Shown here: in pieces, positions 16,814-26,600 of the stretch
How positions within the stretch are numbered: position 1 is the first letter of the stretch
How the letters are laid out: each line of letters opens with the position of its first letter
Assembly: GCA_029261895.1 (NCBI GenBank)
Contig: JAJDAK010000018.1
Coordinates: 1 to 64,000 of the forward strand
DNA length: 64,000 nucleotides
Reading direction: 5' to 3'
Source of the DNA: Deltaproteobacteria bacterium
GTDB lineage: Bacteria; Myxococcota_A; UBA9160; SZUA-336
The notes under the pieces: generated by a model
Told to the model about the DNA's origin: nothing
The model's database searches: none
Seen by the model: the letters and a program-made list of their open reading frames with translations, nothing else
Made by a program: the position numbers and the translations under genes

Positions 16814-18288
16814 GAAGTCGATCCCCGAACGATTTCGTACTCACTAGGCCTGAATTTCCGAAGTCTCCAACAATACTCACTCGCTAGCCCAGGGTATAGC
16901 GCCCGATTCGTTCCATCCTCGCTCAAATACCAGCTCTGACATCCCGACCCCCAAACCATGTACTTCATCCGCGCCTGGAGGCGGGCGTTATAACGCGTTT
17001 GAATGTCCTCTCTGACATTCATGTAGCGGATCGGCTCCTTCAACATGCGCTCAATCGCCTGTAGCGTGTAGCCCATTTGGCGTTCGGTGTAGACGAGTAC
17101 CGATGTGTGACCGGGCCCCGTATTGGGACCCATCAAGATGAAGAAGTTCGGGAAGCCAGACACGCTGACGCCCTTGTAGGCTGACGCACCGCTTTTCCAT
17201 GCGTTACTGAGTGGCTGGCCCCCGAGTCCGAAGATTGCGAAGGGTGCGGCTGAAAACCCAACCTTGAACCCGGTTGCGAATACGATGGCATCGGCGGGAT
17301 ATGACGTGCCATCGGCGCATTCAATACGGTCAGCATGAATCCGTTGAATCGCTTCCGTATTCAACGAGACATTGTCGCGTTCGAACGTCGACCAATAGTC
17401 GTCGGAGATCAGCATTCGCTTGCAACCAAATTGGAATCGGGGCGTCAGCTTTTCACGGAGCTCCGGGTCAGAAACACTGGCGGCCAAGTGGCGTTCGGAC
17501 ATGCGTTCGCCGATACGCGACAGGCGAGGTGAGTTGAGCAGCAGCAGGGGTGCGATCAACTCGCTGAAGGCAAAGATTCTTGCGCGCAGCCACTTCATGG
17601 CGAGAGGGGATCGCCGGAAGCGCTGCTTCATGCCGGAAGTAAACGCAAAGTCCTGCTTCGGTACTACCCACGCGGGTGTGCGTTGAAATACATTCAGCCG
17701 GTCGACTTTTTCAGCGATCGATGGAACGACCTGAACTGCGCTCGCGCCGGTACCGATGACCGCGACCTTCTTACCCGCGAGATCGTATTCATGATCCCAA
17801 CGCGCGGTATGAAAAGTCTTGCCTTGGAAATCCTCAAGACCGGGTATCTCGGGAGTCGCGGGATCGACCAAACCCCCGACCGCGGAAATGACGACGCGTG
17901 CGGTCAGTGTCTCGTCGGTGGCAGTTTTTACCCGCCACTCTCCCTGCGCGGCATGAAAACGCGCCTCAACGATCTCGGTATCGAACTTTATCTTGGAACG
18001 GAGCTGATATTTATCGACGCAGTGCAGCAGGTAGTTTTGAATCTCGTCGGATTCCGCGAACATTCGTGACCAATTGGGATTGGGCTCGAACGACAAAGAA
18101 TAGAGATGTGAAGGCACATCACATGCGGCACCCGGGTAGGTGTTGTCGCGCCAGGTACCTCCGATTTCAGCCGCGCGTTCAACGATCGTGAAGGAATGAA
18201 TCCCCGCCTGTTGCAGGCGAATCGCCATCCCGATGCCGGAAAAACCCGCGCCGATGATCAGAATCGGAAATTCGTTGGTTTGAGTCAT
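16810..18288 (-). CDS. Flavin-containing/Baeyer-Villiger monooxygenase
   Basis: A 492-residue enzyme. The FAD motif is IIGAGFSGIGMAIRLQ near the N-terminus, followed by GGTWRDNTYPGAACDVPSHLYS; the type I BVMO fingerprint is FQGKTFHTARWDH, and the NADPH motif is VAVIGTGASAVQV. It should insert one oxygen atom into a ketone or heteroatom, using NADPH. The ATG at 18288 is 6 nt from AAGGG, while another ATG at 18294 abuts it. Expression is probably controlled by the divergent TetR gene through the operator described separately. Confidence 0.9.
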   Translation of the reverse strand: MTQTNEFPILIIGAGFSGIGMAIRLQQAGIHSFTIVERAAEIGGTWRDNTYPGAACDVPSHLYSLSFEPNPNWSRMFAESDEIQNYLLHCVDKYQLRSKIKFDTEIVEARFHAAQGEWRVKTATDETLTARVVISAVGGLVDPATPEIPGLEDFQGKTFHTARWDHEYDLAGKKVAVIGTGASAVQVVPSIAEKVDRLNVFQRTPAWVVPKQDFAFTSGMKQRFRRSPLAMKWLRARIFAFSELIAPLLLLNSPRLSRIGERMSERHLAASVSDPELREKLTPRFQFGCKRMLISDDYWSTFERDNVSLNTEAIQRIHADRIECADGTSYPADAIVFATGFKVGFSAAPFAIFGLGGQPLSNAWKSGASAYKGVSVSGFPNFFILMGPNTGPGHTSVLVYTERQMGYTLQAIERMLKEPIRYMNVREDIQTRYNARLQARMKYMVWGSGCQSWYLSEDGTNRALYPGLASEYCWRLRKFRPSEYEIVRGSTS

Positions 18289-18316
18289 GGTCATCCCTTA
18301 GCCTTGACTTCCGACC

Positions 18317-18344
18317 ATTGTAAGCAAATGATTACTGAGGTCAA
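18317..18344 (-). promoter_or_regulatory. Promoter and overlapping operator for the monooxygenase gene
   Basis: On the minus strand TTGACC (18344-18339) and TACAAT (18322-18317) are separated by 16 nt, a good sigma-70 type pair placed 28 nt before the ATG at 18288. A near-palindrome GTAA-N8-TTAC (18320-18335, 6 of 8 half-site positions paired) fills the spacer and overlaps the -10. A TetR dimer bound there would block RNA polymerase. Confidence 0.55.
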
Positions 18345-18361
18345 CTACGGATTTCGAGGCC

Positions 18362-18967
18362 ATGGAACCCGCGCATCCAACACGAGAATTGCTCATCGAT
18401 ACCGCGCTTGAGCTCTTTAGTGAGCAGGGCTACCGCGGGACGACCGTGCGCCGTGTGGAGGAAGCCGCGGGACTCACGCCCGGAGCCGGCGGGCTCTATC
18501 GCCATTTTCGTTCGAAAGAAGAACTGCTGATGGCTGCGGTGGCGCGCTATCGGGATGACGTGGACCGCTACCTGTCACGCACGCCGGAGCTATTGGAACT
18601 GGGCGACGCGCGCGCGGAGTTGTTGTTGGGTGCGAAGCTATCGCTGGAGTTCAACGAACGGAACCACGCGCTGCTCGGTGTTCTCTTACTCGAGGGGCGC
18701 TTCGTACCCGCGGGAGCGCAGCAAGCATTCGAAGCCGCGTGGGAGCGCGCGTACCGCGTCTACGCCACTTGGTTGCGCGCGCGTCTTGGCGAGACGACAG
18801 AGGTCGACGTCGATGCGATTGCGCTCCAACTATACGGTTCACTCACCCAGTACCAGATTCAGGAAGCGACATTCACGCGACCACCACTATCGATTGAATC
18901 CAATCGTTTCATCCAAGCTTGGGCGGATCATTGGAGCGGGTTCATTCAATCCCACCGATCGTCGTAG
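18362..18967 (+). CDS. TetR-family regulator
   Basis: A 201-residue TetR regulator. The N-terminal HTH runs from RELLIDTALELFSEQGYRGTTVRRVEEAAGLTPGAGGLYRHFRSKEELL (about 8-58); the helical ligand domain follows. It starts 73 nt from the divergent monooxygenase gene, so local repression lifted by the monooxygenase substrate is the likely mode. CGAGG precedes the ATG. It ends 31 nt before the convergent histone-like gene. Confidence 0.88.
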   Translation: MEPAHPTRELLIDTALELFSEQGYRGTTVRRVEEAAGLTPGAGGLYRHFRSKEELLMAAVARYRDDVDRYLSRTPELLELGDARAELLLGAKLSLEFNERNHALLGVLLLEGRFVPAGAQQAFEAAWERAYRVYATWLRARLGETTEVDVDAIALQLYGSLTQYQIQEATFTRPPLSIESNRFIQAWADHWSGFIQSHRSS

Positions 18968-18998
18968 CGCGACACTCGAGCTCGACGCAGGGCGATTG

Positions 18999-19472
18999 CT
19001 AACGGCGGCCCTTACCGCCGAAGCCGCGGTTTTTGCCGCCATCGCGGGTCAATTCAAGAGCCTTCTCGCAAACGGCGCGCGCTGCCTCTTCTATCGTGGC
19101 GTACGATTCTTCCTCCAGGTACTGCTTTGCCTGAAGGAAGTTCCCCTGGGGAAACTGTGTTTTCACGCGAGGCTTGAGTGCGATCACATGGCCCATATTG
19201 ATCTGGGTCGAAGAAATGCCGCTCGGTTTCTTAGGCGCCGGTTTTGGCATCGCTTTTGGTGCGGCTGCCGTGGCTGGTTTTGCAGCGACGGCTTTCTTTT
19301 TGGCGGGCGGTTTGGCCGCTGTTTTCGGTTTTGCGGCCTTCTTCTTGGCCGGCTTCTTGGTCGATGCTGCTTTCTTCTGGGTTGCCGCCTTCTTCTTCGC
19401 CGGAGCCTTCTTCTTTGCGGGAACCTTTTTCTTCGCCGGAGCCTTCTTCGTACTCTTCTTTTTAGCTGCCAT
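18999..19472 (-). CDS. Histone H1-like Lys/Ala-rich DNA-binding protein
   Basis: A 157-residue very basic protein. Residues 1-85 are repeats of K/A/P (AKKKAPAKKKA pattern), as in eukaryote-like bacterial H1 histones and AlgP. Residues 86-157 form a different, non-repetitive domain: SSTQINMGHVIALKPRVKTQFP, then a helical part with EEESYATIEEAARAVCEKALELT and a GGKNRGFGGKGRR tail. The first part should bind DNA non-specifically. The second part I do not recognise; it may give specificity or dimerisation. The repeats are real sequence on this strand, not a shadow. Confidence 0.75.
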   Translation of the reverse strand: MAAKKKSTKKAPAKKKVPAKKKAPAKKKAATQKKAASTKKPAKKKAAKPKTAAKPPAKKKAVAAKPATAAAPKAMPKPAPKKPSGISSTQINMGHVIALKPRVKTQFPQGNFLQAKQYLEEESYATIEEAARAVCEKALELTRDGGKNRGFGGKGRR

Positions 19473-19576
19473 GGGCTGAGCGTAGCGTATTCCGTGCGAT
19501 ATCGCGGCGGATTGGAGGGCGCCGGACGTACGCTCCGTATTGGGGCGATGCCGCGAGGCTGCTATTAAATCGGGTC

Positions 19577-21331
19577 ATGTCAGACGAAGTCGAGGCGCCG
19601 ATACCGATCAAGCTTGTCATATGGGATCTCGATGACACGTTCTGGGCCGGAACGTTATCTGAGGGTGGCGCTACGTTTTCTGAGGGGAATGCCGAGATCG
19701 TTCGACGCCTGAGTGCACGTGGGATTATCAACTCGATCTGTTCGAAGAATGATTATGCGGCAGCGAAGGCCGAGCTCGAAGCGCATGGAATTTGGGAGTA
19801 TTTCGTCTTTCCCAACATCGCCTGGGTGCCGAAAGGGCCGGCCATCAAGGGCATGATCGAACGTATGCAGCTCCGACCGGAGAACGTGCTCTTCATTGAT
19901 GACGGCTCCGGAAACCGTGAGGAGGCGCGACACTATCTGCCATCCCTCGAAGTTGCTTCACCCGAAATCGTAGATCGGCTTTTGGATTTGCCGCAGTTGG
20001 TCGGAAAAGCCGACCCGGAGCTGAGCCGCCTCTCGCAATATCGACAGTTGGAAGAGCGCGCGGATGCACGCGATGTGTCACAGCTTTCGAATGATGCATT
20101 TCTGAGACAATCACAGATTCACGTTGAGCTCTCTCTCGCATGCAATGATGAGCGTGCGCGAATCCTCGAACTCATCAATCGAACCAACCAGTTGAATTTC
20201 ACCAAGCAGCGTCTCAGCGAGAACCAACTCGACGAACTTTTACTGGATCGCGAAGTAGAGAGCGGTTTCGTTCGCGTTTCGGATCGCTATGGCGACTACG
20301 GTGTTTGTGGTTTTTATGCGCGCCGTGATGCAGTGCTGGAACATTTCCTCTTCTCGTGTCGGATTCTTCATATGGGAGTCGAACAGTGGTTGTACCAGTG
20401 TCTCGGGCGCCCACAGCTGAGCGTCGAGGGTGAGGTTTCATCCACGTTAGACGATACCGCGGATGTGGATTGGATTGCCGAGGGTGCCCCGACGCCGCGG
20501 CGCGCTAGCGGCGTGCACCGAATATTTTTCAAAGGCGGCTGTGATCTCGAGCAAGTCCTCATGGCAATACCGAGTGATTCGTTGGTGGCGGAGGTCAACC
20601 GACCACTGGGAAATGGTCATATTCAGCATGCCGAACACAGCGAGATATTGCGCGCTTCGGAAACGACATCGGATGCACAACAGCGAGTCATCACAAGGCT
20701 TCCGTTTTTAAGCGAAGACGCGTTTCAAACACGCATGTTCGACCCCGGTTACGATGTTCTCGTCTATAGCTTGCTCATGGACTACACGCAGGGGGTGTAT
20801 CGGCACCGCGAGACAGGATTGCGGATTCCCTTTGGCGACTTCACGGAAGATCTGACATCTGATCTAGGCGCGAAGCGCGCGTCCACGCAGCGCCCGTTCC
20901 CCGACGATTTCTTTCCATGGTTTCGCGAGGCGTTCGAATTCGAGGGGTGCCTGCCTGAAATGCGGCTGGTGGAAAATCTGCGCTGGTTGCGTACGAAACT
21001 TCATCCGTCACAACGGTTGATTCTAATCAATGCCGCCGAAGTGCCCTTCGAGTCTTCTCCCGAGCGGCATGAGCATCATGCGCAGCGCAATCGAGCCGTT
21101 GAAGCGGTTGTATCGGAACTAGCGAACACGGAGATCTGCGATGTCCGTGCGATTGTACGTTCGCGTGCTGACTGCAGCGATGGCATCCGTCACTATACGC
21201 GCCGCGCGTATGTAGGCATTGCTAGTGAACTCCGCGAGTTACTTCCGGGTACGCTTCCCGAGCCATCATTGTTTCAGCTGTACCTGGGCTGGGGGCGTCG
21301 GCTGTTTCGCCGGTTTATTGGAATGCGCTGA
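19577..21331 (+). CDS. FkbH-like HAD/acyltransferase protein with C-terminal extension
   Basis: A 584-residue protein. Residues 10-150 are the HAD-IIIC part of FkbH: LVIWDLDDTFWAGTL with the two catalytic Asp, CSKND, and NVLFIDDGSGNREE. Residues 150-310 resemble the FkbH GNAT-like portion (LINRTNQLNFTKQRL, VRVSDRYGDYGVCGFY, FLFSCRILHMGVEQWL). FkbH proteins load glyceryl units onto acyl carriers in polyketide pathways. Residues 320-584 form an extra domain ending in DCSDGIRHYTRRAYVGIA, perhaps SGNH-hydrolase related. No polyketide genes are nearby. Confidence 0.8.
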   Translation: MSDEVEAPIPIKLVIWDLDDTFWAGTLSEGGATFSEGNAEIVRRLSARGIINSICSKNDYAAAKAELEAHGIWEYFVFPNIAWVPKGPAIKGMIERMQLRPENVLFIDDGSGNREEARHYLPSLEVASPEIVDRLLDLPQLVGKADPELSRLSQYRQLEERADARDVSQLSNDAFLRQSQIHVELSLACNDERARILELINRTNQLNFTKQRLSENQLDELLLDREVESGFVRVSDRYGDYGVCGFYARRDAVLEHFLFSCRILHMGVEQWLYQCLGRPQLSVEGEVSSTLDDTADVDWIAEGAPTPRRASGVHRIFFKGGCDLEQVLMAIPSDSLVAEVNRPLGNGHIQHAEHSEILRASETTSDAQQRVITRLPFLSEDAFQTRMFDPGYDVLVYSLLMDYTQGVYRHRETGLRIPFGDFTEDLTSDLGAKRASTQRPFPDDFFPWFREAFEFEGCLPEMRLVENLRWLRTKLHPSQRLILINAAEVPFESSPERHEHHAQRNRAVEAVVSELANTEICDVRAIVRSRADCSDGIRHYTRRAYVGIASELRELLPGTLPEPSLFQLYLGWGRRLFRRFIGMR

Positions 21332-22295
21332 GCGCCGCCTCGGGATCTACCCGCCGAATCCCGATAAGTTTTTCCACCGCGACATATGTCGAGATCGATG
21401 CGACCTGGCCATGACGATCGAGCCAGCTTGTCGTGACAAAACGCGAGGCGTAACCCTCGGGCGCATTCGCGATCTCCCCAACGATAGCGGGCAGCCCATT
21501 GATGATGCGTATTTCGGTCAGCGGCATTTCTTTCTGGATGAGTCCGGTATGGAAACGTGCCACCTTGTTACGACCTATCACGGGTACGCGCGCAGCAAAG
21601 AATTCTCCGGCGGAGTCATTAACCGTACGCACGTTTTCAGCAAGTAGTGCTTCGATCGCAGAAACATCCTTGGTCACCACACCTTCCATAAACCGTCCAA
21701 GCTTCGACAGAAGCTGATCACGGTGATGCTGATCGATACCAACGCGAGCCGCGTCGTAGACCTCCATGCGCTGCCGGGCTCGTCCCAGGGTTTGGCGAAC
21801 GTTGGCTTCGTTGATTTCAAGCGCTTCCGCAGTCTCACGGCCGTCATAACCGAAGACATCGCGCAGAAGTAAAACCGCACGCTGCAGTGGATTCAATGCT
21901 TCGAGAGCAGTGAGGAATGCGAGAGACACGGATTCCAAGAGCTCGTAGCGACCCTGGGTGCATTGGGGTTCGTAAGCATGCACTTCCGTATCCATGAACT
22001 CCTTCAAGGGATCGGTCTCAAGTGGGCTTGGGAGCCAGGGTCCCACGTAGGGTCGGCGTTGGCGCTCGCGAAGCGAATCGCGACTTAGGTTTATCGCGAC
22101 ACGCGTCAGCCAGGGTCGCCATGGGCGTTGCGTATCTTTGGGTCCGCGATCCATTGCACGCAAAAAAGTCTCCTGCACCAGATCATCGGCATCGGCAGTG
22201 GAGCCCAACATGCGATAACAGATGCCGAAGAGGTAGTGCTGCTCGGAACGAAAGACTGTATCGAAGTGTTCGAAGTTCGCGTCTGTTTCAGGCAT
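21315..22295 (-). CDS. ECF41-family RNA polymerase sigma factor
   Basis: A 326-residue sigma factor. Region 2 is FGICYRMLGSTADADDLVQETFLRA, region 4 is LNPLQRAVLLLRDVFGYDGRETAEALEINEANVRQTLGRARQRM, and a SnoaL-like C-terminal domain (about 215-320) follows. The linker PYVGPWLPSPLETDP and the INGLPAIV segment match ECF41 motifs. In that group the C-terminal domain controls activity without a classical anti-sigma factor. The ATG at 22295 is 25 nt after the upstream oxidoreductase stop, so the two form an operon. Confidence 0.88.
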   Translation of the reverse strand: MPETDANFEHFDTVFRSEQHYLFGICYRMLGSTADADDLVQETFLRAMDRGPKDTQRPWRPWLTRVAINLSRDSLRERQRRPYVGPWLPSPLETDPLKEFMDTEVHAYEPQCTQGRYELLESVSLAFLTALEALNPLQRAVLLLRDVFGYDGRETAEALEINEANVRQTLGRARQRMEVYDAARVGIDQHHRDQLLSKLGRFMEGVVTKDVSAIEALLAENVRTVNDSAGEFFAARVPVIGRNKVARFHTGLIQKEMPLTEIRIINGLPAIVGEIANAPEGYASRFVTTSWLDRHGQVASISTYVAVEKLIGIRRVDPEAALSAFQ

Positions 22296-22320
22296 GTGAG
22301 TTATTTTGCCATAACTCCAT

Positions 22321-23598
22321 CTATATCTCGCAAGCTCGCTTAGCGGCGGCTTTTCCGCTGGCGAAGGAGGCATCGGCGAGTAGACCCTCGGGGCCAACCC
22401 AGTCGCCGGCAATGTATAGCCCCCCGAGATGATCAACCTTGACCTCCGGTCGTCCACTCAATCCACCCGCTTCCGCGGTGACCAGCCGATGGGTGACGCG
22501 CACTTCGCTCAAGAGTCGTTTGCAAACCAGACTCTCGCGCCATTCGGGTTGCAGCAGGTCAAGGGTATCTTCGAAGTTTTTTTGCAGTTTAGAACGCTCT
22601 GGCTTTTCGTCTGGTGTGAGATAGCGCAATAGATCAATCAACGCGCCGCCGTGCGGAGCAACATTGGCGAAACGCGAGTGTACGGAGAAGTAGGTGGGCT
22701 CATCAATGCCGAGTACAAAACTGTTGCGGGGTCTCGGGAGTTTCGATAACCCGACACTGAAACACGCGGCACGCACGGGCAACGCATCTGCCCAAGCGGC
22801 GAACTTCGGATCCGCACCGCTGGAGACCAACGCACTGGCTTCGTGTGGGCCGAGTGCGAGTATCACGGACGTCGTGGCAATGCGATGATCGTCATCGAGT
22901 CGCAATCCGATTACATTGTCTTCAGAAATCTCGAGCCTTCGAACTCTTTGACTGCGATGAATTTCGACGCCGCTGCGTTTCGCTTCTGCCGCGAGGGCAT
23001 CAACCATCTGGCCCCAGCCACGGTCGAGATAGCGCACGCCGCCGCCCAATGCGATCTGCAACTGCTTAATGGCCGCTTCGGCACTCATCAAGCCGGGTGC
23101 GTGCGTATAGCTCGTGAGGCGGGTCATGGCTGCAATGACGTCCCGCACGCGCGGTGACTGAATTTCGTCCATAAGCCAGTCGCTAAAGCTCGTCGCCGTA
23201 TACGCATCCGCGCGCAACTTCTGTAGTCGCATGAGAATGCGTGCGAACTCGGTTTTTTCTGTGACGCCGAGCAACCCCGTGCTCAAAAGCGAAACAGATC
23301 CTGTGGGCAGCGCATGCAGTGTGCCGTTTCGTAGCGCGAGTGCGCCCGAAGATGACACGACCGATCCGTTAAGATGGATATCGAGTTCCTGGAGGATTCT
23401 GGCTGCAGGACCCGAGCGATAGAGCGCATGTGGCCCCATGTTGAAGTGGAAACCTTGCTCGACGCGACTGCGCGAACGACCGCCCAGCTCAGACACGGCC
23501 TCAAAAAGTTCTACCTGGGCTCCGCCCCGTGCCGCGTAGAGCGCAGCCGTCAGGCCCGCGATGCCTCCGCCTACGATCTTGACTTTGGGTCTTGTCAT
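22321..23598 (-). CDS. FAD-dependent amine-oxidase/phytoene-dehydrogenase-like oxidoreductase
   Basis: A 425-residue flavoprotein: VKIVGGGIAGLTAALYAARGG is the dinucleotide-binding motif, ELGGRSRSRVEQGFHFNMGPHALY the second FAD segment, and LYIAGDWVGPEGLLADASFASGKAAA the C-terminal FAD segment. The substrate is unknown. ECF41 sigma genes typically pair with an oxidoreductase, epimerase or carboxymuconolactone decarboxylase; this is the oxidoreductase. ATG 23598 follows GAGGAGG with 7-nt spacing, and an upstream in-frame ATG at 23622 would fall at the predicted transcript start. Confidence 0.85.
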   Translation of the reverse strand: MTRPKVKIVGGGIAGLTAALYAARGGAQVELFEAVSELGGRSRSRVEQGFHFNMGPHALYRSGPAARILQELDIHLNGSVVSSSGALALRNGTLHALPTGSVSLLSTGLLGVTEKTEFARILMRLQKLRADAYTATSFSDWLMDEIQSPRVRDVIAAMTRLTSYTHAPGLMSAEAAIKQLQIALGGGVRYLDRGWGQMVDALAAEAKRSGVEIHRSQRVRRLEISEDNVIGLRLDDDHRIATTSVILALGPHEASALVSSGADPKFAAWADALPVRAACFSVGLSKLPRPRNSFVLGIDEPTYFSVHSRFANVAPHGGALIDLLRYLTPDEKPERSKLQKNFEDTLDLLQPEWRESLVCKRLLSEVRVTHRLVTAEAGGLSGRPEVKVDHLGGLYIAGDWVGPEGLLADASFASGKAAAKRACEI

Positions 23599-23602
23599 CT
23601 CT

Positions 23603-23644
23603 GACCTCCTCAAACGGTTCATTGATTACACGTTTGAGGAGGTC
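23603..23644. repeat. Perfect 14-bp inverted repeat at the ECF41 operon promoter
   Basis: GACCTCCTCAAACG (23603-23616) and CGTTTGAGGAGGTC (23631-23644) are exact inverted copies separated by 14 nt. One arm contains the minus-strand ribosome site of the oxidoreductase; the other lies between the -35 and -10 of the ECF41-type promoter. It may be an operator, or a hairpin on read-through RNA from the upstream cytochrome gene that hides the ribosome site. Confidence 0.75.
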
Positions 23645-23655
23645 GAAATGTGACA
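23629..23655 (-). promoter_or_regulatory. ECF41-type promoter
   Basis: On the minus strand TGTCACA (23655-23649) is followed after 16 nt by CGTG (23632-23629). From memory, the published ECF41 promoter is TGTCACA with a CGTC -10 about 16 nt later, so this matches 10 of 11 bases. It is correctly placed upstream of the oxidoreductase-ECF41 operon and suggests autoregulation. Confidence 0.65.
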
Positions 23656-23679
23656 AGCCGATGGAACCGCGGCCTGGCG

Positions 23680-26600
23680 CTATGGCGAAACTGCCGCTGG
23701 CACGCAAAGCAGCTCTTCCACGCGGCTATCGAGCTGTTCAGGCCCAAACTGCGTGTGCAGATGAATCCCGGTACGCTTGGTGTGCTTCACCTCACCCTTG
23801 GCGCGTTTGGCTTTGTAGCAGAGCAAGTGCGAGTCCGCCCCGATCAATCCCTCCGCGTTCTTGTCGACTGCGTTGCAAAGCAGTCGTGGCCGTAGCAAAT
23901 CGTAGAGACGGTCTTCGAACTGATCCGCCACTGAAACGCCCTCAACTTTCTGGAATCCCGGTATGCGCTTTAGTTTGTAACAGAGAAAATGATCGATCGA
24001 TGCCGGGTTCAGCGGATTGGGAATCGGGTTCGAAAGATCTTTCTCGGTAGGCACAAGCAGGCGGTCTTCCTTGATCGTACTTACAAGCAGGCTGCCGAAT
24101 TGATCGATGACACTGACGTTGGTGCGTTTGACATGTTTTGAGGTGCCCGACGCACGCTTGATGCGATAGCTCTCAAGGTGGCTCACAGGATCAAGAATAC
24201 CCTCGCCATTCTTATCTGCCGGTACGGCGAGTCCGCCGGGCTTGATCACCGTGATGGATCGAGTCTCGGCAAAGGTTGGGTCATCGATACTGACATCAAG
24301 CTTGGCAAACTTCGGCGTTCCCGGGGTCGTTTTGCCTTTGTAGACCAGGTAGTGATCGATCTCGGCCGGTGTAGCCTCATCACCATCCAAAATGCTGTTC
24401 TCGTTGCGATCGATCCCCATGCGCACGCCGGCACCGGGTGGGACGCAGGTAAACGTGAGTTCGGAACCGCTGCCCGCGAGGGCAAATAGCTGGGTCGCGG
24501 TTAGGGCTGGGTCCGCCACACGGTCCGGAATAAAGCGATTAGTCGCGGTGTCGTAAACCGCGCCGCGGGCTTCACCCGATATATGACCTTTGACGATGAG
24601 GTCGCATTCGTGAGCCGCCGCATCGAAGCGAATCGGTCGGGCGGCTTCGGCGCGGTCGATGAACAGATTCTGAATCAGATTTCGCGTGGTCGTATCACCG
24701 GCATCCGCCAATGTAATTTGTTGCCCCACGATCGGTGCGAGTTCCGCAGGGAATTCCATCATAAAAGTTTCGACGTCACGACGCTCAGGATCAGTCATGT
24801 TGATGAAAACGTCTGAAGTATGGAAACGAAATAGGGTGTCGAAACTTCCATCGTGCAAAAAACCAAAGGCGCGAACCTGATCGCCCTGATGCGCGTTATC
24901 GCCGAAACGTGTAAAAGGCACCGCGGGCATGCCGAACATTCCGACCTTTTGATACATATTGCGTAGATGTGGGATCTTGAATTCCTGCGTTTCATTCTCA
25001 AACGTGGTCTCACCATTACTGCCAAAGAACCCGGTAGCGACGTCAGTCACATGGCATCCGTTGCAGGTTTCGATGACGTCGGTATTGGGTCGGGTGAAAT
25101 AGATGCTCGAGCCGTTCGCAGCGCCCGAACTGAGTGTGTTGTCGAGGCCGGCAATGGGATTCGGTGGGTAGACGACTTCAAGAATAAAGTCTGTGAACGC
25201 CTCCATCGTGGCTTGGGGCAATTCCGCGTTGTTGCCGATCAAGCCGGGGAAGGCCACGTTGAACGCAATAAACGCGAGTCGCTCGTCGAGTGGATCCTGA
25301 GGCGGTACGAAATTTCCGCCCGTGCGGTCACCGCGCCAATGCATTGGACCGTGGTTGTCCATGCCGCGAAGACTCTGTGTCGTCATCGGACCCTTGTTGG
25401 GATGGAAGTTTTGACTGTTTCCTATCGGTCCAATTGGGTTCGGGTTCGACGCGACTCCACCGTCGGGATCACCAAGGTCCCAAGCCAAACTGTCAAAGTT
25501 ACCGAAGACATGACAGCTCGAACATGATGCTTCGCCATTGCTGGATGTAAGCCGTGCGTCATAGAGCACCGGACGTCCATCTACGACAACGGCGGGTTCT
25601 GGGTTGAAGAATGTCTGATGACCGATTTCGTTCCCGGGTGCCGATGAAATATCCACGACAGAAATACCGTTGTCGAAGCGTGTGCTGACGTAGAGGCGTT
25701 GATTCGCCGTATCGATCACGATGCCGGATGCCCCGCCACCGCTGAGGCCGATGTGGTTCGAGGCAGACGGAACGAACGTATCGGCTTCAAGCGCGGCAGC
25801 GTCAAATACGCCGACCTTGCTTGAGCCAAACGCCGCGACATACAGCTGACCATTATGCAGCGCCATTTCCATCGGAGTCGCCAGGCTCGCATTCTCAACG
25901 CTCAATGGCGCAGGCACGACGTCATAATCAATGTGCTTGTTGAGATGACGGGTTGTGACATCGCCCGCACTATCGATGATCGAAACACGTGCTTCATGCA
26001 GGTGTCCAATGACGCTGGCAGGTTCCGCCGGAGGTTTCAGTGGACCGGCGTGGGCTCCCGGTCCCTCGAAGCGAACTTCGTTGACCGCCTCGGTGTTCGT
26101 GACATAGACATTTCCCGTATTGGGATCGACAAGCATATTAAGTAGGACGGTTCCGACACCCGAGAAGCTATCCGTCTGAGCTGGCGGTGAACCGTTCGCA
26201 TTGATTTCGAAAACGTCCTGGTCGGGTAGGTCAAAGCGAACCGCGTCGGTCCAGTTGCGGCCGAGCTCATCCTTCCACAGGCCATCGTTGGGATCGTGTT
26301 TTACGATCAGTCCGACTTCGGGTCCGTTTACGCCAGCCGCATTGTCGTTGGGTGCGGGTAAGCCGCCGGGTGCTCTGCCAAAGGGTGAGATTCCGTCAAC
26401 GTCGATTCCATCGAGAAGTGCGCAGTCCGATACCGTCGAGCCGCCGTTACAAACCGCGCCCTCGGAAATCGTGGTGGTGTTATTGCCCGAATGAAAAACC
26501 GCCGCATAGACGGTCGCGCCGTCGGCCGATTTGGCGAGCGCGCGCGGTGTATCACCGAAGAGCACGATATTCGCGATCGGTGTGCCTCCCGCGGTTGCGC

